A DNA stretch of 64,000 bases. Origin: an uncultured Monoglobus sp. (GTDB taxonomy: Bacteria; Bacillota; Clostridia; Monoglobales; Monoglobaceae). Shown here in pieces: positions 57,454-64,000 of the stretch. Position numbers and translations under genes: made by a program. The stretch lies in NCBI GenBank assembly GCA_947630135.1, contig CANRGH010000002.1, positions 1 through 64,000 of the forward strand. Reading direction: 5' to 3'. The notes beneath the pieces were generated by a model, which was not told the origin of the DNA, made no database searches, and saw only the letters and a list, made by a program, of their open reading frames with translations. Numbering within the stretch: the first letter of the stretch is position 1; each line of letters starts with the position of its first letter.

Positions 57454-58485
57454 ATGAAACAATATTTTTCTTTTCAGTTGCATATCACCGATGAGTGCGA
57501 TCAGCGGTGCAAGCATTGCTATATTTTTTCAGGCGGCAGCGGCAAGCCGCTTAGCTCAATGACATGGGAGCAAATGAATGACGCGTTTTATAACTGTCTT
57601 GATTTTTGCGAGATGTATGACAGGCAGCCGTATTTTTATATCACGGGCGGCGACCCGATCCTGCATCCCGATTTTTGGCGGCTGCTGAAGCTGATGCGCG
57701 AGCGTGATATTCCGTTTACGGTCATGGGAAATCCGTTTCACCTCGACGACGAGGTGTGCCGAAAGCTGAGATCATATGGCTGTGAGAAATATCAGCTTTC
57801 CCTTGACGGGCTTCGCGAGACGCACGATTGGTTCAGGAAACCCGGATCGTTCGACTGCACGATCGAAAAGATCGGCTGCGTCAACCGCGCGGGTATCCGC
57901 AGCGTTGTAATGACCACGGTTTCGGCCGATAATATGGCGGAGGTGCCGGGTATTATTGACGCTGTTGTAAAAGCCGGAGTAAATGTGTTCGCCTTCTCGC
58001 GCTATGTTCCGAGCGGCGGCGAGCTTGACGCGAACATGTCTCCGCGGGATTATCGCGCTCTTTTAGAGACATGCGACAGAAAATTCAAGGAATACGAAGC
58101 CGCGGGCTGCGGGACTTATTTCAACAAAAAAGACCACCTCTGGACGCTTTACGAATACGAAACCGGGGAATTTAAAATTCCCGGGGCGGCAAAGGAGGGA
58201 ATGATTTACGGCGGCTGCAACTGCGGTAACTGCCACATAACGATTTTGCCGACAGGCGACATTTATGGCTGCCGTCGGGCGGCGAACAGCAAGGTCGGCA
58301 ATGTGTTTGAGGATAGGCTTGCGGACGTTTGGGTATGCGAAATGGAGCAGTACCGCGAATATGATAAATTTGAGAAGTGCGGAAAATGCGAACTGCTGCC
58401 CTACTGCCGCGGCTGCCCCGCGGTCGCCAAGGGCACAAGCGGCAGCTTTTACGCCGCCGACCCGCAATGCTGGAAAGAGTTGTAA
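57454..58485 (+). CDS. Radical SAM/SPASM peptide maturase for the ACGX peptide
   Basis: 343 residues. N-terminal radical SAM core with Cys15-x3-Cys19-x2-Cys22 (ITDECDQRCKHCY) and the GGDPILHPDF segment. The C-terminal SPASM domain has Cys motifs CNCGNCHITILPTGDIYGC and CGKCELLPYCRGCPAVAKG ... PQC for auxiliary [4Fe-4S] clusters. Enzymes of this type make thioether or C-C links on ribosomal peptides. RBS AGAGAGGC supports the start. It lies 96 bases after the precursor gene, separated by a strong hairpin, and ahead of two redox-enzyme genes. The exact modification cannot be read from sequence. Confidence 0.93.
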   Translation: MKQYFSFQLHITDECDQRCKHCYIFSGGSGKPLSSMTWEQMNDAFYNCLDFCEMYDRQPYFYITGGDPILHPDFWRLLKLMRERDIPFTVMGNPFHLDDEVCRKLRSYGCEKYQLSLDGLRETHDWFRKPGSFDCTIEKIGCVNRAGIRSVVMTTVSADNMAEVPGIIDAVVKAGVNVFAFSRYVPSGGELDANMSPRDYRALLETCDRKFKEYEAAGCGTYFNKKDHLWTLYEYETGEFKIPGAAKEGMIYGGCNCGNCHITILPTGDIYGCRRAANSKVGNVFEDRLADVWVCEMEQYREYDKFEKCGKCELLPYCRGCPAVAKGTSGSFYAADPQCWKEL

Positions 58486-58506
58486 TTTGTTTAAGGATGT
58501 GATATT

Positions 58507-59085
58507 ATGGAACTGATAAACGCGATAAAGGCGCGGCGGTCTGTTCGCAAATATACGGACATGCAAATCCCGCGCGCGGATCTGGAAAAAATAATCGAGG
58601 CGGGAACATACGCCTCAAACGCGGGCAGCGGTCAGCGGAGCATGATCGTCGGAATACATAACGCGGATATGGTTGAAAAGCTCGGCAGAATGAATATGGC
58701 AAAGTTTGACCGAAGCCGCCTTATAGGCTCGTATGTTTCCAAAGAGCAGCCGAGCGTTATTGACGACCCGAATATAAAAAGCGGCTTTTACGGCGCGCCC
58801 TCATTGTGCATTGTGTTCGCGCAGAAAAATTTCATGTTCGGTATTTCGGACGCGTTCTGCTGTGCGGAGACCATGCTTATGGAGGCTTTTGACCTCGGCA
58901 TATCATCATGTATTGTCTCGCGCGCCGAGGAAACCTTTGACAGCGAGATCGGCGCGGCGCTGTTAAAGGAGTGGGGAGTGCCGGAGAACTATATCGCGCG
59001 CTGCTTCGTAACTCTCGGCTATTGTGACGGCGAATATCCGAAAGCAAAGCCGCGCCGCGCGGGCAGAAGCAAAATAATCGAATGA
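58507..59085 (+). CDS. Nitroreductase-family flavoprotein in the RiPP operon
   Basis: 192 residues. FMN-binding nitroreductase fold: NAIKARRSVRKYTDMQIP at the N-terminus, YASNAGSGQRSMIVGIHN, GISDAFCCAETMLMEAFDLG and WGVPENYIARCFVTLGYCDG. Simple family members reduce nitro or quinone compounds; others act as peptide dehydrogenases in RiPP pathways. Starts 21 bases after the maturase stop with RBS AAGGATG and overlaps the next gene. From context it may be a redox step in peptide maturation or part of an HxlR-controlled electrophile response. I cannot choose between the two. Confidence 0.88.
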   Translation: MELINAIKARRSVRKYTDMQIPRADLEKIIEAGTYASNAGSGQRSMIVGIHNADMVEKLGRMNMAKFDRSRLIGSYVSKEQPSVIDDPNIKSGFYGAPSLCIVFAQKNFMFGISDAFCCAETMLMEAFDLGISSCIVSRAEETFDSEIGAALLKEWGVPENYIARCFVTLGYCDGEYPKAKPRRAGRSKIIE

Positions 59086-59717
59086 CGGAGGGAAATATAT
59101 TGGACGCACAAACTTGTTTAAAAAAATTGGAATATGTCGGAGTGCTTGCGTTCGCGACAGTTGACGAAAACGGCGCGCCGCAGATACGCAATATAAGCGC
59201 CATACACTATGAGTCGGACGGCATGTATTTTTTTACCGCCAAGGGAAAGGCGTTTTGCAGAGAGCTGATGACGGACGGGCGCGTTCAGGTTCTCGGATAT
59301 ACTAAATATAAAGAGATGATACGCCTGTCGGCAAAAGCCACACCCGCACCCGAGGCGGAGCAAAAGAAACTGATCGACACCATATTTGATGAACAGCCGT
59401 ATCTCGCGAACGTATATCCGGGCGGCACGCGTTATCTCGCGGGGATCGTGTTTGAGATAAAGGACGCGGAAATAGAATACTTCAACCTCGGAGTCAGCCC
59501 GATTTTCCGGGAAAAATATGTTATCGGAAACGGTCGGATAACCTTTAAGGGATACGCGATCACGGATGCTTGCATAGGCTGCGGAAAATGCGCGGAAAGC
59601 TGCCCGCAAAGGTGCATAACCCCGGGAGATCCGTATCAAATACAGCAAGAGCACTGCCTGCACTGCGGCAACTGTTATGAGGCTTGCCCGGTGCGCGCAG
59701 TTGAAAAGAGAGGATAA
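59082..59717 (+). CDS. PNPOx-like flavin domain fused to a 2x[4Fe-4S] ferredoxin
   Basis: Up to 211 residues. The N-terminal split-barrel domain of the pyridoxamine 5'-phosphate oxidase type (EYVGVLAFATVDENGAPQIR, FTAKGKAFCRELMTDGRVQV) should bind flavin. The C-terminal ferredoxin part has CIGCGKCAESCPQRC and CLHCGNCYEACP for two clusters. A likely electron carrier or small reductase, which could supply electrons to the radical SAM enzyme or the nitroreductase. The ATG at 59082 overlaps the previous stop (ATGA), but a TTG at 59100 has a good RBS (GGAGGG, 7 bases) and is the more probable start, giving 205 residues. Parts of a second copy remain at 61098-61148. Confidence 0.85.
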   Translation: MTEGNILDAQTCLKKLEYVGVLAFATVDENGAPQIRNISAIHYESDGMYFFTAKGKAFCRELMTDGRVQVLGYTKYKEMIRLSAKATPAPEAEQKKLIDTIFDEQPYLANVYPGGTRYLAGIVFEIKDAEIEYFNLGVSPIFREKYVIGNGRITFKGYAITDACIGCGKCAESCPQRCITPGDPYQIQQEHCLHCGNCYEACPVRAVEKRG

Positions 59718-59728
59718 TATGACGCAAA
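59703..59728 (+). repeat. 26-bp direct repeat, left copy
   Basis: Identical over 26 bases to 61145-61170. It contains the RBS AGAGAGGAT and the first codons ATGACGCAAA of the macrodomain gene. Here the short frame runs into unrelated sequence and stops after 19 codons. Confidence 0.9.
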
Positions 59729-59754
59729 TAGCTCTCGCCCCACGCCTTCATCGC
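59728..59754 (-). pseudogene. 3'-end fragment of an HxlR gene
   Basis: 27 bases match the end of the HxlR gene (56638-56664) with one mismatch and encode the same C-terminal AMKAWGE residues on the minus strand. Nothing else of the gene remains. Confidence 0.65.
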
Positions 59755-59770
59755 AATATTTTAAATAATG

Positions 59771-59801
59771 TATTGTAATTAGTGATACAATATGATATAA
59801 T
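59771..59801 (+). promoter_or_regulatory. Promoter and operator of the RelB/RelE-type pair
   Basis: TTGTAA (59773-59778), 17 bases, TATAAT (59796-59801). An inverted repeat, TATTGTA (59771-59777) and TACAATA (59786-59792), overlaps the -35 box and spacer. This fits autorepression by the ribbon-helix-helix antitoxin. Confidence 0.75.
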
Positions 59802-59827
59802 CAATGACAGAAAGGAAGGTGCTTATT

Positions 59828-60124
59828 ATGGCAACAAAAAGCGCGAATGTGACGGCTCGCATACAACCCGAGATCAAAAGGCAGGCAGAGGCGGTTTTAA
59901 ACAGGATCGGATTGCCGGTTTCGGTTCTGATTGATACATTATACAGACAAATCATTATGACCGGCGGAGTTCCGTATTCCCTTGCTGTGCCGAAGCTGTC
60001 TGCGAGAGACGGCTTGACCGACGAGCAGTTTAACGCAATGATGGAAAATGGATACGATCAGGCGAATACCGGCGAAGGATTGCCCATTGACGAGGCTTTT
60101 TCCAAAATCCGCGAGGGAATTTAA
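59828..60124 (+). CDS. RelB/DinJ-family antitoxin
   Basis: 98 residues from the ATG at 59828, RBS GAAAGGAAGG; a frame start at 59804 lies before the RBS. The N-terminal ribbon-helix-helix MATKSANVTARIQPEIKRQA continues into VLNRIGLPVSVLIDTLYRQI, typical of RelB/DinJ. The flexible C-terminal half (LTDEQFNAMMENGYDQANTG) should wrap the toxin. It should bind the inverted repeat in its own promoter. The toxin gene starts 2 bases after its stop. Confidence 0.92.
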   Translation: MATKSANVTARIQPEIKRQAEAVLNRIGLPVSVLIDTLYRQIIMTGGVPYSLAVPKLSARDGLTDEQFNAMMENGYDQANTGEGLPIDEAFSKIREGI

Positions 60125-60126
60125 GC

Positions 60127-60468
60127 ATGCGGTATGAAGTGAAATTGACCGCGCAGGCGATCGGGCAAATTGAAGAAACTGTGCAATATATATCCAAAAT
60201 CATGTCAGAGCCGGAAATTGCTCTAAAATGGGCGAATATTCTTCAATCTGAAATCGGAAAGTTGAGTTTCATGCCTTTAAAATATGCTCTCACTGAGGAA
60301 GAACCGTGGCGTGAAAAAGGAATTCGTAAAATGCCCGTTAAGAATTTTCTTGTTTATTATTTGATTGACAATGAAAATAAGACTGTATGGGTCATGGCGG
60401 TAATTTACGGACGGAGAGATCAGAGCGCGGCATTGACGGATATACAGCAAATTGATACGGAAAGCTAA
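60127..60468 (+). CDS. RelE/ParE-superfamily toxin
   Basis: 113 residues. Small alpha/beta toxin fold: YEVKLTAQAIGQIEETVQYI, the Trp/Ile-rich helix EIALKWANILQSEIGKL, then the C-terminal sheet RKMPVKNFLVYYLIDNENKTVWVMAVIYGRRDQ. Family members either cut mRNA at the ribosome (RelE) or poison gyrase (ParE). The target cannot be settled from sequence, though the VYGRRDQ-like end is common in the RelE/YoeB-like side. RBS GAGGGAA, 2-base gap to the antitoxin: a standard co-transcribed type II pair. Confidence 0.9.
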   Translation: MRYEVKLTAQAIGQIEETVQYISKIMSEPEIALKWANILQSEIGKLSFMPLKYALTEEEPWREKGIRKMPVKNFLVYYLIDNENKTVWVMAVIYGRRDQSAALTDIQQIDTES

Positions 60469-60493
60469 ATCAAGATTTGGAGATGAGTTATAT

Positions 60494-61087
60494 ATGGATG
60501 AACGGCTAAAGAAGCAGCTTAACTTTTCTTTGGAAATAGATAAGGAAAAAACCATTGTCAGACAGACGCATATATCGGGCAGCTCGCGCAAAGAAAATGA
60601 TGCAGAACACGCTTGGCATATGGCGATTATGGCGTATTTGCTGCGGGAATATGCTAACGAAGAGGTGGATATTACAAAAGTTATATTGATGTGCCTTATC
60701 CATGACATTGTGGAAATTGATGCCGGTGATACATATGCTTATGATGAAGAAGGTCTGAAATCTCAGAAATTAAGAGAGGAGCGGGCAAAAAATAGAATTT
60801 TTTCTCTGCTTCCCGAGGATCAAAAATCGGAAATGATCGCGCTGTTTGATGAGTTTGAGGACTGTCAGACGCCGGAAGCCGGATTTGCTCATGCAATGGA
60901 TAATTTGCAGCCGTTGATTTTAAACAACAGCAACAACGGCGGTGATTGGAAGGAACACAACGTATCGGCAGACGCGGTTTACAATCGGCAGAAAATGACG
61001 CGCCTTGGCTCGGAAAAATTGTTTGAAGTCGCGAATTTGATCATAAAAGAGAATGTCCGAAAAGGAAATTTGCGACAGGAAAAATAA
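60494..61087 (+). CDS. HD-domain hydrolase, YfbR/5'-deoxynucleotidase-like
   Basis: 197 residues from the ATG at 60494, RBS GGAGATGAG; an upstream frame start at 60452 would overlap the toxin. Metal-dependent HD phosphohydrolase: the first His in NDAEHAWHMAIMAYLL, the His-Asp pair in LIHDIVEIDAGDT, and a later Asp in AMDNLQPLILN. Close relatives remove phosphate from deoxynucleoside monophosphates; I infer that substrate only from fold. It lies 25 bases behind the toxin and may be carried as cargo of the same mobile or recombined segment. Confidence 0.85.
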   Translation: MDERLKKQLNFSLEIDKEKTIVRQTHISGSSRKENDAEHAWHMAIMAYLLREYANEEVDITKVILMCLIHDIVEIDAGDTYAYDEEGLKSQKLREERAKNRIFSLLPEDQKSEMIALFDEFEDCQTPEAGFAHAMDNLQPLILNNSNNGGDWKEHNVSADAVYNRQKMTRLGSEKLFEVANLIIKENVRKGNLRQEK

Positions 61088-61097
61088 AAATCCGGGC

Positions 61098-61148
61098 GCG
61101 GAAACAGAGTGTTTCAACCTCGGAGCCAACCCGGTTTTCAGTGAGAAA
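61098..61148 (+). pseudogene. Fragment of a second PNPOx/ferredoxin gene
   Basis: 41 of 51 bases match 59466-59516 of the intact gene without gaps, and the translation keeps the pattern AETECFNLGANPVFSEK against AEIEYFNLGVSPIFREK. The ferredoxin half is missing. The fragment runs straight into the right 26-bp repeat and the macrodomain start. Confidence 0.6.
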
Positions 61149-61170
61149 AGAGAGGATAATATGACGCAAA
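61145..61170 (+). repeat. 26-bp direct repeat, right copy
   Basis: Identical to 59703-59728. This copy is functional: it holds the RBS and the ATG (61161) of the macrodomain gene. Confidence 0.9.
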
Positions 61171-61940
61171 GTGAAAGACAGATTTATTTGATTGAGCGGC
61201 TTATCGCCGAGCAGCCGCGGTATAACGGTTTAGCGGTGCCGCGGGATGAAGCGGAACGGAAAAACCTGCTCCGCTCGCTTTTTAACGTCCGTATGCCTAA
61301 AGAGACCGACGAGGACTTTCTTAAAATTCAGGACGAATACCTGCGTGAGGAAACCGCGCGAAAGGGCGTGACCGACATTGCGGAGCTGACCCCCGTGAAG
61401 GACGGAATTTATCTGTGGCGGGGCGATATTACGACGCTGCGCTGCGGAGCGGTTGTGAACGCCGCCAACAGCGGCATGACCGGCTGTTATGTTCCGTGCC
61501 ACGCCTGCATTGACAACTGTATCCACACTTACGCCGGAGTGCAGCTCCGTCTCGAGTGCGCGCGGATCATTAATGAGCAGGGCTGCGAGGAGAAAACGGG
61601 CGGCGCGAAGATCACGCCCGCTTATAATCTGCCTTGCGAATACGTCATTCACACAGTGGGGCCGATAGTGCGCGGCGCGCTGACCAAAACGGACAAAAAT
61701 TTGCTCGCGTCATGCTACCGCTCGTGTCTTAATATCGCCGACAAAAACAGCGTGAAAAGCGTCGCGTTTTGCTGCATATCCACGGGCGAATTTCATTTTC
61801 CGAACGACAAGGCGGCGGAGATCGCGGTAAAGACCGTAAAGGAATATAAAGAGCGGACAGAAAGCGAAATTGAGGTGATATTTAATGTTTTCAAGAATGT
61901 CGATCACGAGATCTACCGGAGCTTACTCGGAAAATATTAA
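61161..61940 (+). CDS. Zinc-type macrodomain protein-ADP-ribose hydrolase
   Basis: 259 residues. Removes ADP-ribose from modified protein. Seen: the N-terminal helical extension of the Zn-macro group (AERKNLLRSLFNVRMPKETD, FLKIQDEYL), then the macro fold: LWRGDITTLRCGAVVNAANS, the loop GCYVPCHACIDNCIHTYAG whose Cys and His residues fit the catalytic zinc site, GGAKITPAYNLPCEYVIHTVGP, and AFCCISTGEFHFPND. I start at the ATG at 61161 with RBS AGAGAGGAT inside the direct repeat; a frame start at 61053 is in sequence overlapping the previous gene. Its end overlaps the sirtuin gene by 56 bases, so the pair is tightly coupled. Confidence 0.93.
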   Translation: MTQSERQIYLIERLIAEQPRYNGLAVPRDEAERKNLLRSLFNVRMPKETDEDFLKIQDEYLREETARKGVTDIAELTPVKDGIYLWRGDITTLRCGAVVNAANSGMTGCYVPCHACIDNCIHTYAGVQLRLECARIINEQGCEEKTGGAKITPAYNLPCEYVIHTVGPIVRGALTKTDKNLLASCYRSCLNIADKNSVKSVAFCCISTGEFHFPNDKAAEIAVKTVKEYKERTESEIEVIFNVFKNVDHEIYRSLLGKY

Positions 61941-62751
61941 GCGCCTGAAAAACGCGCTCGATGCCGCGGAAGCGGTCGTTATCGGCGCGGGCGCGGGACT
62001 TTCGACCGCGGCGGGCTTCACCTATTCGGGCGAGAGGTTCAAGAAATATTTTTCGGATTTTATAGAAAAATACGGCTTTTCCGATATGTATTCCGGCGGC
62101 TTTTATCGGTTTGAAACTCCCGAGGAGCGCTGGGCCTATTGGTCGCGATATATCTTCATAAACCGCTATGCCGACGCGCCGAAGCCTGTCTATGATAAGC
62201 TGTTTGAATTGGTGAAAGACAAGGATTATTTTGTGATCACAACAAATGTTGACCACTGTTTCCAAAAAACGGGATTTGATAAAAAGCGTCTGTTTTACAC
62301 GCAGGGCGATTACGGGCTTTTCCAATGCTCCGTGCCGTGCTGTGAGGAGACTTTTGACAATGAGGAAATCATACGCGAAATGGTTGACGCTCAAAAAAAT
62401 ATGCGCGTACCGTCCGGGCTGCTGCCCGTCTGTCCGCGCTGCGGCAGTCCGCTTGTGATGAATTTGCGCGCCGATGATAAATTCGTCGAGGACGAAGGCT
62501 GGCGCGAAGCGGCGAAGCGATATGAAAATTTCCTGCAAACTCGGCGGCAGCGGCGGGTCTTATACCTTGAGCTCGGAGTCGGCTTCAATACTCCCGTCAT
62601 CATTAAATACCCGTTTTGGCGCATGACGGCGCAAAACCCCAACGCGGTTTACGCATGCGTAAATTACGGAGAGGCCGCCTGCCCGACCGAAATTGAAAAA
62701 CGGTCGGTTTGTATTAACGGCGATATCGGTGATGTGCTCGAGAAACTGTGA
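61885..62751 (+). CDS. SirTM (class M sirtuin), probable protein ADP-ribosyltransferase
   Basis: 288 residues. NAD-dependent sirtuin fold: AVVIGAGAGLSTAAGFTYSG (NAD site), TTNVDHCFQKTGF in place of the common TQNxDxLH, YTQGDYG, and four Cys for zinc (CSVPC ... CPRCG). These deviations are those of the macrodomain-linked SirTM group, which transfers ADP-ribose to a lipoylated carrier protein rather than deacylating. Start 61885 has RBS GAGGTGA and lies inside the macrodomain gene. The usual partners (GcvH-like carrier and lipoate ligase LplA2) are absent on either side here, so the target must be encoded elsewhere or differ. Confidence 0.92.
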   Translation: MFSRMSITRSTGAYSENIKRLKNALDAAEAVVIGAGAGLSTAAGFTYSGERFKKYFSDFIEKYGFSDMYSGGFYRFETPEERWAYWSRYIFINRYADAPKPVYDKLFELVKDKDYFVITTNVDHCFQKTGFDKKRLFYTQGDYGLFQCSVPCCEETFDNEEIIREMVDAQKNMRVPSGLLPVCPRCGSPLVMNLRADDKFVEDEGWREAAKRYENFLQTRRQRRVLYLELGVGFNTPVIIKYPFWRMTAQNPNAVYACVNYGEAACPTEIEKRSVCINGDIGDVLEKL

Positions 62752-62759
62752 TGAGTTTC

Positions 62760-62780
62760 ACAGCGCTACCGCCGCGCTGT
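62760..62780. terminator. Weak hairpin between convergent sirM and nitroreductase genes
   Basis: ACAGCGC (62760-62766) and GCGCTGT (62774-62780), a 7-bp stem in the 30-base gap. Poor U-tracts on both sides, so termination is only plausible. Confidence 0.4.
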
Positions 62781-62781
62781 T

Positions 62782-63330
62782 TCAGTTTTCGAGGACCTCG
62801 TCAAGCGAGCGCTTGGGAACGTTGATCACGTCGTTTTCGTCCTCGTAATATTTAACGCTGCCGTCCTTCATTTCGACCACGCGGCTCTCCTGCGCGGGAT
62901 AGCCCACGGCCAGCAGATACAGAACCTCGCGCTCGGTGCCGAGCATTTCCTTGATTGCCTTTTTGTCAATGGCGCCCAGCCAGCAGGTGGCAAGACCCAT
63001 TTCCTCGGCAAGCAGCATCATGGTGGTGACTGCCGCGCCCGCGTCGGGCTCAAAGCTGTTTTTAACGGCGGTGTCGCCGAGGATAGCTATATAGGTCAGG
63101 GGCCGTTCGTTCTCGGCGGGCTCCCACTCGGTGAGATAACCGGCCCATTTGGTGAGGGGATAAACCTCCGCGCCGTTTTCCATGATCGCGTATTTGATCG
63201 GCTGCATGTTCGCGCCGCTCGCGGCGTACCGGGCCGCGTCGATCAGCGTCTCGATATCCTTACGCGGAACGCGGGTTTGTTTGAATTTTCGGATACTTCT
63301 GCGGTTTTTGATCGCCTCGATAACTGTCAT
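62782..63330 (-). CDS. Nitroreductase-family protein
   Basis: 182 residues from the ATG at 63330; AAGGAGAT lies 9 bases upstream, whereas the ATG at 63339 would overlap that RBS. FMN-binding fold: IEAIKNRRSIRKFKQTRVP, YAASGANMQPIKYAIMENG, DAGAAVTTMMLLAEEMGLATCWLGAI and LLAVGYPAQE. Only distantly similar to the nitroreductase at 58507, so it is a separate subfamily. It follows the M24 peptidase with a 22-base gap and is probably co-transcribed with it. Substrate unknown. Confidence 0.9.
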   Translation of the reverse strand: MTVIEAIKNRRSIRKFKQTRVPRKDIETLIDAARYAASGANMQPIKYAIMENGAEVYPLTKWAGYLTEWEPAENERPLTYIAILGDTAVKNSFEPDAGAAVTTMMLLAEEMGLATCWLGAIDKKAIKEMLGTEREVLYLLAVGYPAQESRVVEMKDGSVKYYEDENDVINVPKRSLDEVLEN

Positions 63331-63352
63331 AAATAACATCTCCTTGTATATT

Positions 63353-64000
63353 TTAAAGTATAATAAGCTCTTTTGTCAGGTTTGTCAGGTTCCGCGCGCC
63401 GTCCTCGGTGACGCACACCAAGTCTTCTATTCTGACGCCGCCTGTGCCGTAGATATATATCCCCGGCTCGCACGACACGACCATGCCGGGTTCAAGAATT
63501 ATCTCGCTCTTCGGCGACAGGTTCGGCAGCTCGTGAATGAGCAGGCCCACGCCGTGGCCCAGCGAATGGCCGAAATATTTGCCGTATCCGGCTTTTTCGA
63601 TAACCGACCTCGCCGCCGCGTCGGGCTCTTTCCCGGGGATCCCCGGGCGGATCGCCTCAAAGCCCGCGCGCTGCGCGTCCTTGACTATCTCATAGATTTT
63701 TTTAAGCTCCGGGTCGGGCTCGCCCACGGCCACGGTCCTTGTCATGTCGGAACAATAGCCCTTATACACGCAGCCGAAGTCCATAAGCACCAGATCGCCT
63801 TTTTTGACCTTATTGTCCCCGGGGACCCCGTGGGGCAGCGCGCACCTCGCGCCGCTTAAAACGATCGTGTCAAATGAGGTCTTTTGCGCGCCCCGCTTTT
63901 TCATAAAATACTCGAGCTCCGCCGCGATCTCCGACTCGGTGACGCCGGGCTTTATCATGCCGAGGACATGGTTGAACGCCTCGACTCCGATCTGCTCCGC
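63353..64000 (-). CDS. M24-family metallopeptidase (Xaa-Pro peptidase type), N-terminus cut by the window end
   Basis: The C-terminal catalytic pita-bread domain only: 215 codons, open at 64000 (it reads AEQIGVEAFNHVLG before MIKPGVTESEIA). All five metal ligands are visible: the two Asp in LMDFGCVYKGYCSDMTRT, His in HSLGHGVGLLIHE, Glu in VVSCEPGIYI and Glu in GGVRIEDLVCV. The GTGGVRIED end and the spacing favour an aminopeptidase P or prolidase over a methionine aminopeptidase. It removes N-terminal residues before proline or splits Xaa-Pro dipeptides in the cytosol. The full length and N-terminal domain lie outside the window. Confidence 0.93.
   Translation of the reverse strand, partial: AEQIGVEAFNHVLGMIKPGVTESEIAAELEYFMKKRGAQKTSFDTIVLSGARCALPHGVPGDNKVKKGDLVLMDFGCVYKGYCSDMTRTVAVGEPDPELKKIYEIVKDAQRAGFEAIRPGIPGKEPDAAARSVIEKAGYGKYFGHSLGHGVGLLIHELPNLSPKSEIILEPGMVVSCEPGIYIYGTGGVRIEDLVCVTEDGARNLTNLTKELIIL

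Noticed and set aside
61053-61160. N-terminal extension of the macrodomain protein
   Set aside because: The extension overlaps the HD gene and then reads through a PNPOx gene fragment; the RBS and ATG at 61161 fit the family start.
1-64000. tRNA, rRNA, replication origin or phage attachment sites
   Set aside because: I found no tRNA-like cloverleaf sequence, rRNA core sequence, DnaA-box cluster or integrase gene.

Overview
The window looks like a chromosomal piece of an anaerobic, low-to-mid GC Clostridia-type Firmicute, plausibly a gut or rumen member of the Oscillospirales/Monoglobales area. The lineage is an inference. It rests on S-layer-homology (SLH) anchored surface proteins, the [FeFe]-hydrogenase maturase HydG with its small TM1266-type partner, a Spo0E-like peptide, a YmfF/YmfH peptidase pair, a TPP-riboswitch thi operon and consistent TTGACA/TATAAT promoters. 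I saw no rRNA, tRNA, CRISPR array, prophage or complete IS element.

Region 1 (1-39.9 kb) is surface biology. Two related secreted giants, 10,596 and 2,308 residues, lie head to tail on the + strand. Both have a signal peptide, BspA-like leucine-rich repeats, AT-rich beta-sandwich-like segments, InlB-B/Flg_new-type repeats joined by Asp/Asn/Gly-rich linkers, a Pro/Thr or Gly-rich stalk, and three SLH motifs. The roughly 800-base gap between them holds a candidate type I toxin-antitoxin pair that has not been annotated: a 27-residue membrane peptide on the minus strand facing a convergent small RNA driven by a perfect consensus promoter.

Region 2 (39.9-43.9 kb) is housekeeping: nth and glyA from overlapping divergent promoters, then rarA and ogt. 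Region 3 (43.9-48.4 kb) is a minus-strand thiamine operon, thiC-thiD-thiM-thiE-HAD phosphatase, behind a TPP riboswitch with its own terminator; thiazole is salvaged (ThiM), and no thiazole synthesis genes are present here. Region 4 (48.4-49.7 kb) is a patch of small minus-strand genes, including a DUF2442 protein and a decayed gene end. Region 5 (49.8-55.5 kb) holds the ymfF-ymfH-lgt-spo0E-like operon, then a TM1266-like regulator and hydG behind a leader carrying a MITE-like palindromic element.

Region 6 (55.5-62.8 kb) is the most interesting accessory block. An HxlR regulator is divergent from a RiPP-like operon: an ACGX-repeat Cys-rich precursor peptide, a radical SAM/SPASM maturase, a nitroreductase and a flavin/4Fe-4S fusion protein. 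A RelB/RelE-type toxin-antitoxin pair and an HD hydrolase follow. They sit between two 26-bp direct repeats together with fragments of an HxlR gene and of the flavin/ferredoxin gene, so the segment looks like a recombination mosaic. A zinc-type macrodomain hydrolase overlapping a class M sirtuin (SirTM) comes next, a reversible protein ADP-ribosylation module without the usual lipoylation partners in view. The window ends with a second nitroreductase and a truncated M24 peptidase on the minus strand.

Dispersed palindromic repeats of one or a few families recur in the gaps, and they have entered genes: one appears in frame near the N-terminus of the giant protein and another supplies the stop codon of nth.
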